Below, piece by piece: positions 1 to 9,143 of a DNA stretch of 64,000 nucleotides. This stretch comes from Locusta migratoria (taxonomy: Eukaryota; Arthropoda; Insecta; Orthoptera; Acrididae), in the NCBI GenBank assembly GCA_026315105.1, contig JAOYRU010002409.1:124001-188000 (forward strand). Reading direction: 5' to 3'. A program made the translations under genes and the position numbers. The notes under the pieces were generated by a model, which saw nothing but the letters and a program-made list of their open reading frames with translations, was not told the origin of the DNA and ran no database searches. The stretch's first letter is position 1. Each line of letters begins with the position of its first letter.

Positions 1-1514
1 ATGGGATCTTTTCCAGGCTTAGCGATCGCGACCACTTCCGCATGTTTCCACTGTTTTGGGAATTTTTGTGTCCGCGTGATCTCGTTGAATGTTTCCGTCA
101 GTTTTTCTATCGCTAGCTGGGGCAGGTGTTTAAGCAGTTCGTTTGTGAGGGAATCGTGGCCTGGGGCCTTCTTAGTGGGCAACATTTTGATGGCTTTTGC
201 TACCTGCTCTGTTGAGAAGGTAGGTATGTCGTCAGCGACGTCATCTTCCGCTTGTAAAAAGGCGGCTAGCTGTTGCCTGACCATTCTTTCATGTTCTTGA
301 TCTTGTGCCTCTGCTGGTGTGAACTGTTTCTCGAACACGTCGGCGAGTGCGTTGGCTTTATCTTGGGCGCTGAACACTAGTCCTCTCTCGCCGTGCAGAG
401 GCGGCATCCTGGCGCGTCTTCTAGTGAACTGCTTGGTGGCTTGCCAGAGGCTGTTATCCTGCACTTTGAGGGCTGTTAGGCGATCTGACCATTGCTGGTT
501 TCTGTGCTCAGTGAGCGACGCCTTCAGCTCTTTCTCTAATCTGTTGAGCAACCTCTTGGTGGCCGGATTTCGCGTTAGTTTCCATTCCTTCGCGGTCCTG
601 TTTTTGTGCCTAATCTGGGCAAGCAGCTGGGGTGGCAGTCGCTGGGTAGGAGGAGGGGCAGGGGGAAGGTCGGGAGTAGCGCCCTTTGCTGCATCTAGGA
701 CCGCGTCGGTGAAATTTCTCAGCGTTTGGTCTATTTCTTCGACTGGGAGCGGAGTATTGTTGATACTTTCTGTCACTTTTTCTTTGAATTGTTCCCAGTT
801 TACGCGTTTGTGCGTAAATTGTCGCTGGGGGGGCGGTAGCCAGCCGCCCACGTCTATTTCAAAGATAACAGGATTGTGATCGGATGACATTTTGTTGACC
901 GATATCGCGGTCACGAATCCTGCGAGACCTTTTGTGACAGCTACGTCGACTATGTCCGGGTTATTCCCGTTCCTGGGGAAATGTGTGGGTTCCTCTGGGG
1001 CCCATACATACATGTCTTGGGTGCGCGCGATGCGTTTCAGATTTTTGCCAGCTAAGTTGGTCCTCCTGGAGTTCCAATCTGAATGCTTTGCGTTGAGGTC
1101 ACCCCCAACGATCAGCTTGTGGCTCATTTGTCCTAGGTTTATGATGTCTTGCTCTTCTACCCTATTGGTGTTTGGTTGACGATATGCCGACACCACAGTT
1201 ACCGGTCCTGTGGTTGTCTGTATCTCTATTGCTGTTGTTTCCAACTGCAGCATGTTTGGAGTATAAACTTGGTGGTGCGGAATCCCCCTTTTTATAAATA
1301 TCGCAACTCCGCCCCCTGCAGTTGGTCGGTCTCTTCTGTAACAGAGATAGTTTGGTGCACTTACTCTGACGCCAGGCTTAAGCTGGGTCTCTTGCACCAT
1401 GCATACGTCTATTTCTTCTTCCGCCAGGAATTGTCGGAATTCTAATCCCTGGGGGAAGAGACTCATAGCGTTAAATGTACACAACTTGAGCCCTTGAATA
1501 GCTGTCCTATCCAT
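1..1514 (-). CDS. Element 1 ORF2: endonuclease and start of reverse transcriptase (partial)
   Basis: Starts at the ATG at 1514-1512 and stays open to the window edge (about 504 codons). The N-terminal half is an APE-type endonuclease: an early FNAMS motif (usual WNxxG/FNxxG position), QETQLKP (catalytic E), GGGVAIFIKR, GGDLNAKHSDWNSR and SSDHNPV (catalytic D and H region). After the linker comes the start of the RT domain with KKAPGHDSLTNELL, ending at AKPGKDPIP. ORF2 nicks target DNA and reverse-transcribes the element RNA. It overlaps the end of ORF1 by 8 nt (ATGGATAG), implying translational coupling. The remainder of RT is off the window. Confidence 0.88.
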   Translation of the reverse strand, partial: MDRTAIQGLKLCTFNAMSLFPQGLEFRQFLAEEEIDVCMVQETQLKPGVRVSAPNYLCYRRDRPTAGGGVAIFIKRGIPHHQVYTPNMLQLETTAIEIQTTTGPVTVVSAYRQPNTNRVEEQDIINLGQMSHKLIVGGDLNAKHSDWNSRRTNLAGKNLKRIARTQDMYVWAPEEPTHFPRNGNNPDIVDVAVTKGLAGFVTAISVNKMSSDHNPVIFEIDVGGWLPPPQRQFTHKRVNWEQFKEKVTESINNTPLPVEEIDQTLRNFTDAVLDAAKGATPDLPPAPPPTQRLPPQLLAQIRHKNRTAKEWKLTRNPATKRLLNRLEKELKASLTEHRNQQWSDRLTALKVQDNSLWQATKQFTRRRARMPPLHGERGLVFSAQDKANALADVFEKQFTPAEAQDQEHERMVRQQLAAFLQAEDDVADDIPTFSTEQVAKAIKMLPTKKAPGHDSLTNELLKHLPQLAIEKLTETFNEITRTQKFPKQWKHAEVVAIAKPGKDP

Positions 1515-2151
1515 CGTGCGACGTGGGTGCACTAGTTGTCGCAGTGGACTGCGAGGGCCTAACTGCCGATCTAAGTTCGGCGGTGAGCTTCTCAAAGCTC
1601 TGGGTCATCTTCTGCATCAGTTTGTCAACTAATTTGATGACCTCCGTGAGTGCGGTGGTGAAGTGTTGTAAGTGTGCGTTTTCCTCCGTTTCAGTCTGTG
1701 TTTTTGGTGTCTGCTGTGTGTTGTTTTGTGTGGGTTCCGAACTTACTACTTTTGCGTAGGTCCGGTGGTTGTTGTTTTGTGTGTTTGTTTTGTTTGTGGT
1801 GGTTGCTGTTTTGTTGCTTGTGATTGTTGTGTTTGTTCCTGTTGTGTTCCTTGTGTCCTGTTGCTTGGTGTTCGTTTGTGGTTTGGTGGCGTCTTTGTGT
1901 CGTGTGTTTAAGCCTGCAGTGTGCCGTGTCCTGTGTTTGTTGTCTGTTGGGGGTTCTCCTGTCTGTCTGGCTTTGGCGCGGCGTTGGGCAGGGCAGCCAA
2001 GGTAGCTGGCAGTGTGGCCCTCTCCGCAGTTGGCGCATTTAAGAGGGTCGCCCTGTTTCCATTTGCAATCCCTGGAGGCGTGGTCGCCTGCACAGCGGAC
2101 GCATTTGGGTGGCATCGAGCAGTGTACGCTGAGGTGGCCTATGACCTGGCA
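1507..2151 (-). CDS. Element 1 ORF1 C-terminal fragment (CCHC gag-like)
   Basis: About 214 codons remain. The fragment begins within the first CCHC knuckle (CQVIGHLSVHC survives), followed by CVRCAGDHASRDC (CX2CX3HX4C) and CANCGEGHTASYLGC (CX2CX3HX6C), then a long Thr/Asn/Gln/Lys-rich low-complexity tail, a YAKVV motif and a short helical C-terminus. ORF1 proteins of Jockey-group elements bind element RNA and act as nucleic-acid chaperones. The frame continues upstream through the H2A/H2B promoter, but that part is host sequence and not protein. Truncated, so not expected to be functional. Confidence 0.85.
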   Translation of the reverse strand, partial: CQVIGHLSVHCSMPPKCVRCAGDHASRDCKWKQGDPLKCANCGEGHTASYLGCPAQRRAKARQTGEPPTDNKHRTRHTAGLNTRHKDATKPQTNTKQQDTRNTTGTNTTITSNKTATTTNKTNTQNNNHRTYAKVVSSEPTQNNTQQTPKTQTETEENAHLQHFTTALTEVIKLVDKLMQKMTQSFEKLTAELRSAVRPSQSTATTSAPTSHDG

Positions 2152-2153
2152 GT

Positions 2154-2335
2154 TGGCGGCGGGTCGCCCCCCTTTATGGCCTCGGGTGCGGCGGCCGGTT
2201 GCGCGCGCTCCCCATTGGTCGGCGGTGGGAAGCGGGCGAGCTTTTATAAAGGGCGCGCGGCGGGCGCGCAGCGGGCCACTGTGCTGAGAGACGCTGAGCT
2301 GAGCTGTACGGTACGGATCGCTGTCGCTGACCGAG
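2154..2335. promoter_or_regulatory. H2B copy 1 promoter with the H2A TATA captured by element 1
   Basis: H2B TATA box CTTTTATAAA at 2241-2250, 86 nt before the start codon; inverted CCAAT (ATTGG) at 2214-2218; minus-strand H2A TATA at about 2173-2178. The H2A leader is missing here because element 1 begins about 20 nt past that TATA box. Confidence 0.8.
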
Positions 2336-2709
2336 ATGCCGCCCAAGACTAGTGGAAAGGCCGCGAAGAAGGCGGGCAAGGCGCAGAAGAATATCTCGAA
2401 GGGCGACAAGAAGAAGAAGCGCAAGAGGAAGGAGAGCTATGCCATCTACATTTACAAGGTGCTGAAGCAGGTGCACCCTGACACGGGCATCTCGTCGAAG
2501 GCGATGAGCATCATGAACAGCTTTGTGAACGACATTTTCGAGCGCATTGCTGCCGAGGCGTCGCGCCTGGCGCACTACAACAAGCGGTCGACGATCACGT
2601 CCCGCGAGATCCAGACCGCTGTGCGGCTGTTGCTGCCCGGCGAGCTGGCCAAGCACGCCGTGAGCGAGGGCACCAAGGCGCGGTGACCAAGTACACGAGC
2701 TCGAAGTAG
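2336..2709 (+). pseudogene. H2B: Histone H2B copy 1, frameshifted near the C-terminus
   Basis: Matches the 123-residue H2B of the other copies up to SEGTKA, then has an extra CG (within 2679-2682) that shifts the frame to a stop at 2684-2686. The product would be 116 residues and lose the terminal VTKYTSSK, which includes the end of the alpha-C helix and the lysine that is monoubiquitinated in this family (about K120). The original stop at 2707-2709 and the 3' stem-loop are intact. This could be a real edge-of-array mutation or a sequencing/assembly error; unit 1 carries several other private indels. Confidence 0.75.
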
Positions 2710-2796
2710 AGCGGTCGGCTGGCTTGTTTTCTCCTGTGATTGGCGAAAAAAAGAAGCTGCCGCCTCTGTGCTTTGGGGGTGCACGGAAACAAAAAC

Positions 2797-2812
2797 GGCC
2801 CTTTTCAGGGCC
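2797..2812 (+). terminator. Histone 3' stem-loop, H2B copy 1
   Basis: GGCCCTTTTCAGGGCC, the 6-bp stem and 4-nt loop bound by SLBP and used for U7 snRNP-directed 3' end cleavage of non-polyadenylated histone mRNA. A purine-rich stretch (GAAGAGCGGG) about 18 nt downstream fits a histone downstream element. Confidence 0.93.
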
Positions 2813-3904
2813 ACCACATGTGTCTGTAGCCGAAGAGCGGGATTGTCTGTCGTGCCCTCTGTGTGTCCGTTTTGGCTTGTTTGTTCCTTTTTATTTATTT
2901 TTTTAATTACTGTCCTATTTCGATGGCGATGCCAAATTTTGTTGTGCGGTTTGCGTCTCTGTGTGTGTGTGTGTGGCGTCGAATATACATACGTGGGCGG
3001 GCTGGCTGTGAGCGAGGGTGCGCGTCGTCGGAGATGGGGGGGGGGGGGGGGGGCGATATGACGCGGCGTTGCTCGGATATATGGGGGCTGGGAGAGGAGG
3101 CAGGCGGCCCGGGAATTTGGTGGCGTTTTTCGGCTGTGGGTGACGTGCTACTTTTGCGGAGGGCGGTGGTGTTTTTTTCTTTTTTTGGGTTGTCGTTGTC
3201 GCTTGGGGAACAGAAGAGAGTAGAGGAAAGGCAAAGAAAGAAAGAGAGGAAAGAAAAACCCACCAACAGAGGAGAGATATGACGATACGAGTTCCGTTGT
3301 TTGGCGGAGTTTTGAGCGCGGCGCGTTTTGCTTTGTGAGCAGCGGCCGGCCGCGAAGTTGGCGGTGTGCGCGCGCCCCCTGGCGGCGGCGGGTTGCTGCG
3401 GCCAGGAGAGGGCGTTGGCGGGCGGTTGCCGCGGCGCGTGGTTGTGGAGAGAGGGGGAGCGCGTTTTGTTTTGGCTGGGCGGCGGCGAGACGGACGGACG
3501 GAAGGTGGGTAATGTTGTGGTGCGGGCGAGCGGCCGCGTCGTCGTGTGACACGAGAAACAGTCGTCCCGTTTTGTGTGTTCCTTCTGTCCTCTTTGTGCA
3601 ATTTTTTTTGGTGGTAGTCGCTTGGTCGACGGTTTGTTTTCTTTTGTCCCGCCGCTTGTCTTGTTGGGTTTGTATTCTTGTTGTTTCCCTCAGTGTATGT
3701 CCGAATATGAGGCGGCCCCCTCGTTTCGTGGCTGCGGTCGCCGCTGTGGCTGGTGTGTGTCGTGGTTTGTGCTGGCGGCGGCCCCCCCCCCCTTTTTTTT
3801 TTTTTTGGAGGGGAGGCGGTGGGTGGAAGGAACGGACGGACGGACGGCCGGACGGCCGGGCCGGCCCCAAAGGGGGGAAACCAAAAGCGAGAGGAATGGC
3901 CTTT

Positions 3905-3906
<2 letters not shown>

Positions 3907-3944
<38 letters not shown>
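3907..3944. repeat. (GT)19 microsatellite
   Basis: Pure GT dinucleotide tract of 38 bp; the same site has (GT)18 in all five other units (13914, 23709, 31992, 45382, 60907). Confidence 0.95.
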
Positions 3945-3945
<1 letters not shown>

Positions 3946-4537
3946 GCCCGCACCGGCGAGCTCGGGGTGCGGCAGCAGCAGACAGACTGTGCTGCTGCCC
4001 TGTTTTGTCTTTGTCGTTGCTGTTGCCGACTGTCTGTTGTGACGCGTGGCAAATGGGGAGGCTGGGTGGGTGGCGGTAAGTGTAGTGTTTTTGGGGCGAA
4101 CGTCGTGGTTGGTCGCGCGGCCGGTATTGCCCGTTGGGTTTTGTGTGTGTGTGCCACGGTCGGTAGCCCGTGGCCGGGGGGTGTTGCAGTTTTGTGGCCG
4201 GGGCCCGCCGCGCCCGTTTCGGTTGTGCTGTTTGTTTTTGTTGTTGTTTTTCCGGTGTTTTGTGTGCGCCTGTTGGGTGGGCGCGCCCTCTTTTTCGGGG
4301 AAATTGTGGCTGGAACGAGCGGGCGGTTTGTGTGGGAGCCGGCGCTGTATGCGCGCCAAGACGAAGCCGTTGTTGACGCCGCAACCCTTGGTAAGTTTTA
4401 ACGGGCAGCCGGGGACCGCCCTGTGCCCGTGGCCCCCGCTTTAACGAACGGCGCACGTGGTCGGCTGGGTAACGGCGCTGTGACGTTCCCCCTGAACGCG
4501 TGTGAGCCGTTTTTTTTTTAACGTGTGGTTGTGACGT

Positions 4538-4729
4538 AACCTGACCCCTAACCTAACCTAACCCAACCCCCCCAACGTGCGTTGAACCCGTTAACCTAAC
4601 CCCCAAACCCCTCCCTTAAACCTAACCTCTGAAGAAGTGTTAACCTTAACCTAACCTAGCCCCCCTAAACCTAACCTAGCCCCTCCTTAACCTAACCTAA
4701 CGCGCAACCTAACCTAACCTAACCTAACC
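4538..4729. repeat. Interstitial telomere-like CCTAA block, unit 1
   Basis: 192 bp of degenerate CCTAA/CCCTAA/CTTAA motifs ending in four to five perfect CCTAA copies. CCTAA is the complement of TTAGG, the ancestral arthropod telomere repeat. A shorter GGTTAGGTTAGG lies after each H2A (for example 9778-9791). Confidence 0.85.
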
Positions 4730-6028
4730 GAACGTAAAAGGGGTGTCTGGTAGCGCCCGAAAACGCCGCGTACAAGAGAGAGGGAGGAAAGCCTCTCTGT
4801 GTGGGCGCTGCGATGAAAAAAACGTAACGTTTTGCTGTTTAAGAAGAAGAAGAAACGAAACGCGTTACCGACCCCCCGAACGTTGTTTAGCGTCGAGTAG
4901 TCGCGCGCGTCGGCGGGGGGAAAAAGGGAAACGGAAGGAAACGAAGAAAAGGACGAGGAAGCACCGAAAGCAGCAAGAAGAGAAGAAAAAGAGGAAAAGA
5001 GAGAAGAAAACACACGCGTAGCGTACCGGGGCGGTGGGCTGTGTGTGTCCCCTGTCCCGAAGGTTGTCGAGGGGAAGCGCGCCGCGCCTCGTAGGAGGAG
5101 AGGGCGCCCGTCGGTTTTGCGTGTCGCGTCCCAAATTATTGCTGTGTGTGTGTGTGTGCGCGCGCGCTTGTGCCGGCGTGCGGTGGGCGGACGCCCTTGT
5201 CCCGTAGCGTGGGGTGTGTGTGGGTGGTGCAGGTTTTTTCCGTGGCTGTTTGGGGGCGGGCTGCGGTGCGCGCCGCGCGGCGGCATTTTTGCCGGGACAA
5301 TTTTGTGTGGCGACGTGGCGGGAATGTGTGTGTTGCGTGGACGTGTGCGGGCGAGGGTGAGAGGCTGGCGTACGGGGGGGTGGCGACGGCGGCAGGTGGG
5401 TGCCGCACGCACGGGACGCGGCGGATGGGAGGCGATGGGTCGGTGGTGCCGGGTTTGCACGCCCGTCATCGCCGCACGCTTGGCTTTGGGGGCGCGCGCC
5501 GCCGGCCGTTTGGGGAGGGCGGGCTGGGCGGCGGTTGTGGAGGCGTTGCCGAAGGTTTGGGCACTGTGCCGGTACGTTGGGTGGGGTCGTGGGGGCGGCA
5601 TTCGGGCGGGGGGCGGCGATTCTCGGCGGGCGTGGCCAGGCTGTTTGGCGCGGTAGGCGCACTTTGGCGGCGTTTTGCGGCACGACGGTGGGGATGCGCG
5701 GGCGCCGCGAGCGGGCCAGCGGGTAGCCCCATCCTTGGTGGCCGGAATGGCGCGGGCGGTGTGGGCGCGGGTGCGGGGCGACGCCGGCCACGCTGCCGGA
5801 CGTGCGAGCGTAGCAAGCGCGCGAGGCGGCGCGCGGCGGCGCGCAGAGTGGCGGCCGCTCTCTTGGCCGTCCGCGCCCGCTCGCGACACTGGCGGTGCGC
5901 GGGCGCGCCGCGATTATTCCCTGCCGCTCTGCGCCCGCGTGCACACACACCAGAGTAGTACGTGCGCGCCAGCCAGCCAGCTTTTGTCGTCGCTCTTTTT
6001 TCTCTTTCCTCTGCTGTGAAGAACGGAG

Positions 6029-6730
6029 ATGGCGGATCAGGCGGCCACGAACGAGACTGCTGCGGCCCCCGCGGCCACGGGCACGACGAAGAAGGCCAAG
6101 TCGGCGGCGGCGTCTGCGAAGAAGCCGCGCGCCAAGCCTGCGCACCCGCGCACCTCTGAGATGGTGACGGCGGCCATCAAGAGCCTGAAGGAGCGCGGCG
6201 GGTCGTCGCTGCAGGCCATCAAGAAGTACATAGCGGCGCACTACAAGCTGGACGCCGAGAAGCTGGCGCCGTTTATCAAGAAGTACCTCAAGTCGGCCGT
6301 CGTCGCCGGCGAGCTGGTTCAGACGAAGGGCAAGGGCGCGTCCGGCTCGTTTAAACTGGCTGGAGGCGGAGCTGCCGGCGGTTCGGCCGAGGGCGGCAAG
6401 GCGCGCGCCGCCGGCGCTGCCAAGAAGCGGCGCGCCGCTCCGGCGGCCAGCAAGGAGAAGAAGGGCGCCCGCGCTGCCGGCGCCAAGAAGGCTGGCGGTG
6501 TGAAGGCGGCTACGGGGCGCAAGGCGGGCGCTGCCAAGAAGGCGTCTGGCGGCGCCGCCGCCGCCCCCGCTGGGGCCAAGAAGGCTGCTGCGGCCAAGCC
6601 GGCCAAGGCCAAGTCGCCCTCGAAGGCGAAGAAGGCTGCCAAGGTTCCGACGAAGAAGCCGAAGGCGCCCCGCCCCAAGAAGGCGACGACGCCGTCGAAG
6701 GCGAAGGCGTCGCCCAAGAAGAAGAAGTAA
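6029..6730 (+). CDS. H1: Linker histone H1, copy 1
   Basis: 233 residues. A short Ala/Thr/Lys-rich N-terminal tail is followed by the winged-helix globular domain at about residues 38-112 (HPRTSEMVTAAIKSLKERGG, LQAIKKYI, IKKYLKSAVVAGELVQTKGKGASGSFKL). The C-terminal tail of about 120 residues is Lys/Ala/Pro-rich with AKKA and SPKKKK-like motifs. It binds linker DNA at the nucleosome dyad and compacts chromatin. Start chosen at ATG 6029, which gives the family-typical N-terminus MADQ. All six copies encode the same protein. Confidence 0.97.
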   Translation: MADQAATNETAAAPAATGTTKKAKSAAASAKKPRAKPAHPRTSEMVTAAIKSLKERGGSSLQAIKKYIAAHYKLDAEKLAPFIKKYLKSAVVAGELVQTKGKGASGSFKLAGGGAAGGSAEGGKARAAGAAKKRRAAPAASKEKKGARAAGAKKAGGVKAATGRKAGAAKKASGGAAAAPAGAKKAAAAKPAKAKSPSKAKKAAKVPTKKPKAPRPKKATTPSKAKASPKKKK

Positions 6731-6870
6731 AGCAGAGAGAAAAGTGCGCAGCCGTTTGGGTTGCGGTCCCCCCCACGCAGTGGCGAGCAGCCCAAAGCGC
6801 GCGTCGCCGCCGCCAGGCACGGCGGCTGTCCTGCCTGCCGCGGTCGTCGCCGCGCGTTGCCGCCCAAAAC

Positions 6871-6886
6871 GGCCCTTCTCAGGGCC
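6871..6886 (+). terminator. Histone 3' stem-loop, H1 copy 1
   Basis: GGCCCTTCTCAGGGCC, 141 nt past the stop. The H1 loop is TTCT where core histone loops are TTTT, and this difference is kept in all six H1 copies. Confidence 0.92.
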
Positions 6887-7911
6887 ATCACATGTTTGCC
6901 GAGGAGCTGAGTTGTCGTGTTGCTGTTTACAGCGGGCCTGTGGGGGGAGGAGACAGACAGGGAGAGAGGAGTAGTTTTAGTATTGGTAGTTTTTTCGTTT
7001 TGTTGCTGTTTGGAGCGCCGCGCGCGTGGCCGCCTGGCTTGCCTCTCTTTTTGTTTTTGTTTTGCCGCGCCACACAGAAAGAAAAAGAAAAGAAATCTAT
7101 ATAGCAATGCGTGTTGCGCGCCGTTGCGGGGGTGGGTCTGTGTCTGGTGAGTGTGGTGCGGCCGCCGCGCCCGCCCGCGCTCTCTTTTTGTTGTATGACG
7201 TGATTTGATGGGGGGGTTGTGCGTGGAGTAGCGCTAGCGCGGCCGCGCGCCCGCCGTTGTTTTTGGTTGTATACACACTGTGGTGTTCGGCCCCAGCAGT
7301 GTGGTCTTGGTTTGGTTTGTTGTTGTTCTCTTGTTTTGGCGGCCACGCCACGCAAAGAAAACAAATTGATAAGCTTGTTGTTATGTTACAGATTTGGCCG
7401 CCTTTTTTTTTTTTTTGTTGTATTTGGCTTCGGGTTGTGAAACATGCCGAAAGAGAGGAGGCCCTGTCCCTGCGTGTGTCGCCTGGACGGCGGCCACAGA
7501 AATGGTGCGAATTGTGGGCTCGCCTTCGGTAGCTGAGCGAGAGAGAGAGGAGGCCACACGTTATTACGTGTATATTTTTAATTTACATTATTATTATATC
7601 GCACACACGCACAAACATATGATTTGGTGTCGTGTCGTTTTTGTGCCAAGCAGCAGTGGCCCTTATTATTTGTTGTTGTTTTTTCGTTCTCGATGCGATG
7701 TTGTGTGTGTAGGTCGCGTTGTTTTGGTGGGGGCGACGAGGAGGGGGGGGCAAAAAGAGAGAAAGGGGGCGGGCGCTTTGACGGTCGGCGGCGGCCCAAG
7801 GAAGGAAGGAAGGAGGACACCGACGTACGTCCGTCCGCCGGAAAAAAAGAGAGGGGAAGAACGACTTGACGACGACGACAATGTTTTTGCTCGCTCTCGA
7901 GAGGTGGTAGT
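6887..7911. other. H1-H3 intergenic spacer, unit 1
   Basis: Convergent 3' ends of H1(+) and H3(-). Contains T-runs, a GA-repeat (about 7538-7550), an AT-rich patch (7560-7600) and GGAAGGAAGG purine repeats (about 7799-7812). No ORF with family resemblance and no tRNA, 5S or snRNA recognised. Confidence 0.75.
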
Positions 7912-7927
7912 GGCCCTGAAAAGGGCC
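7912..7927 (-). terminator. Histone 3' stem-loop, H3 copy 1
   Basis: Minus-strand GGCCCTTTTCAGGGCC, 40 nt past the H3 stop, the shortest stop-to-stem-loop distance of the five genes. Confidence 0.92.
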
Positions 7928-7967
7928 GTTTTTGTTTGTGCGCGTCGTGCAGTCGCCAGCAGCTTGC

Positions 7968-8379
7968 TTAGGCGCGCTCGCCGCGGATGCGGCGCGCCAG
8001 CTGGATGTCCTTGGGCATGATGGTGACGCGCTTGGCGTGGATGGCGCACAGGTTGGTGTCTTCGAAGAGGCCGACGAGGTAGGCCTCGCTGGCTTCCTGC
8101 AGCGCCATGACGGCGGAGCTCTGGAAGCGCAGGTCGGTCTTGAAGTCCTGTGCGATCTCTCGCACGAGGCGCTGGAAGGGCAGCTTGCGGATGAGCAGCT
8201 CGGTGCTCTTTTGGTAGCGCCTGATTTCTCGGAGCGCGACGGTGCCGGGCCGGTAAGCGGTGGGGCTTCTTGACGCCGCCGGTGGCGGGCGCGCTCTTCC
8301 TCGCCGCCTTGGTGGCGAGCTGTTTGCGCGGCGCCTTTCCGCCGGTGGACTTGCGGGCCGTCTGCTTTGTGCGGGCCAT
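7968..8379 (-). pseudogene. H3: Histone H3 copy 1, single-base frameshift
   Basis: The span is 412 bp against 411 in the other copies because of one extra A at 8255/8256. The frame reads normally to KKPHR (about residue 40, counting from the residue after Met), then shifts; the rest of H3 ([11 protein letters not shown] to the RIRGERA end) is intact in another frame. As read, no full H3 is made. Either a genuine inactivated copy or a sequence error; copies 2-5 are intact. Promoter and stem-loop are unaltered. Confidence 0.8.
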
Positions 8380-8956
<577 letters not shown>

Positions 8957-9127
8957 GGCAGCGTCCCCGTCTGTCGGTTTTTGCGGCTCTTTTCCCTGCC
9001 TGCCACTGCCATGGGGGCGAACGAAAAAGAGAACAACAAACAGTGTTCCCCCCCGCGCGCGTCCGTCTTGTCTGTGGCAGGGCGGAAGGCGCGGGTGGGC
9101 GGGGAAAGGAGGAGGAGGCGACAAAAC

Positions 9128-9143
9128 GGCCCTTTTCAGGGCC
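9128..9143 (+). terminator. Histone 3' stem-loop, H4 copy 1
   Basis: GGCCCTTTTCAGGGCC starting 172 nt past the stop, the longest such distance in the quintet; purine-rich GAGAGAAAG about 17 nt downstream. Confidence 0.92.

Larger units (their letters stand above)
1..2153 (-). mobile_element. Element 1: 5'-truncated Jockey-type non-LTR retrotransposon in H2A promoter
   Basis: Read on the minus strand this carries the end of a gag-like ORF1 and the start of an endonuclease/reverse transcriptase ORF2, and runs off the left edge. Its right (5') end abuts H2A/H2B promoter DNA at about 2153/2154, roughly 20 nt downstream of the minus-strand H2A TATA at 2173-2178, so it sits where an H2A transcript would begin and points the same way. 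The 5' truncation falls inside the first zinc knuckle of ORF1. The H2A gene that used this promoter lies outside the window. It is related to, but clearly different from, element 2. Confidence 0.9.
2813..6028. other. H2B-H1 spacer, unit 1 (includes H1 promoter)
   Basis: No gene recognised. In order: G-run of 18 (3036-3053), GC-rich stretch, C/T homopolymer run near 3782-3805, GACG/GACGGCCG repeats (3830-3860), (GT)19, CCTAA block (4538-4729), purine-rich tract (about 4840-5020), then very GC-rich DNA leading to H1. It has private indels relative to the other units (for example GGTTGTGCTG for GGTGTGTGCTG near 4220). Confidence 0.8.

Noticed and set aside
319..879. Plus-strand open frames inside elements 1-3 (also 11011-11580 and 20959-21531)
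   Set aside because: Antisense shadows of the retrotransposon ORFs on the minus strand; no independent motifs.
4383..4393. Splice-donor-like GGTAAGTTTT in the H2B-H1 spacer and TTACAG in the H1-H3 spacer
   Set aside because: Replication-dependent histone genes lack introns and no exon-like coding sequence is next to these sites.
4538..4729. A true telomere or chromosome end
   Set aside because: The block is short, degenerate, flanked by histone spacer on both sides and repeated in every unit, so it is interstitial.
4865..6820. Minus-strand 651-codon frame across H1 copy 1
   Set aside because: Antisense shadow of the Lys/Ala-rich H1 coding sequence plus GC-rich promoter; no domain resemblance.
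7530..7555. GA repeats in the H1-H3 spacer as a histone-locus-body nucleation site analogous to the Drosophila H3-H4 GA repeats
   Set aside because: The tract is short and lies between 3' ends rather than in the H3/H4 promoter; no further support visible.
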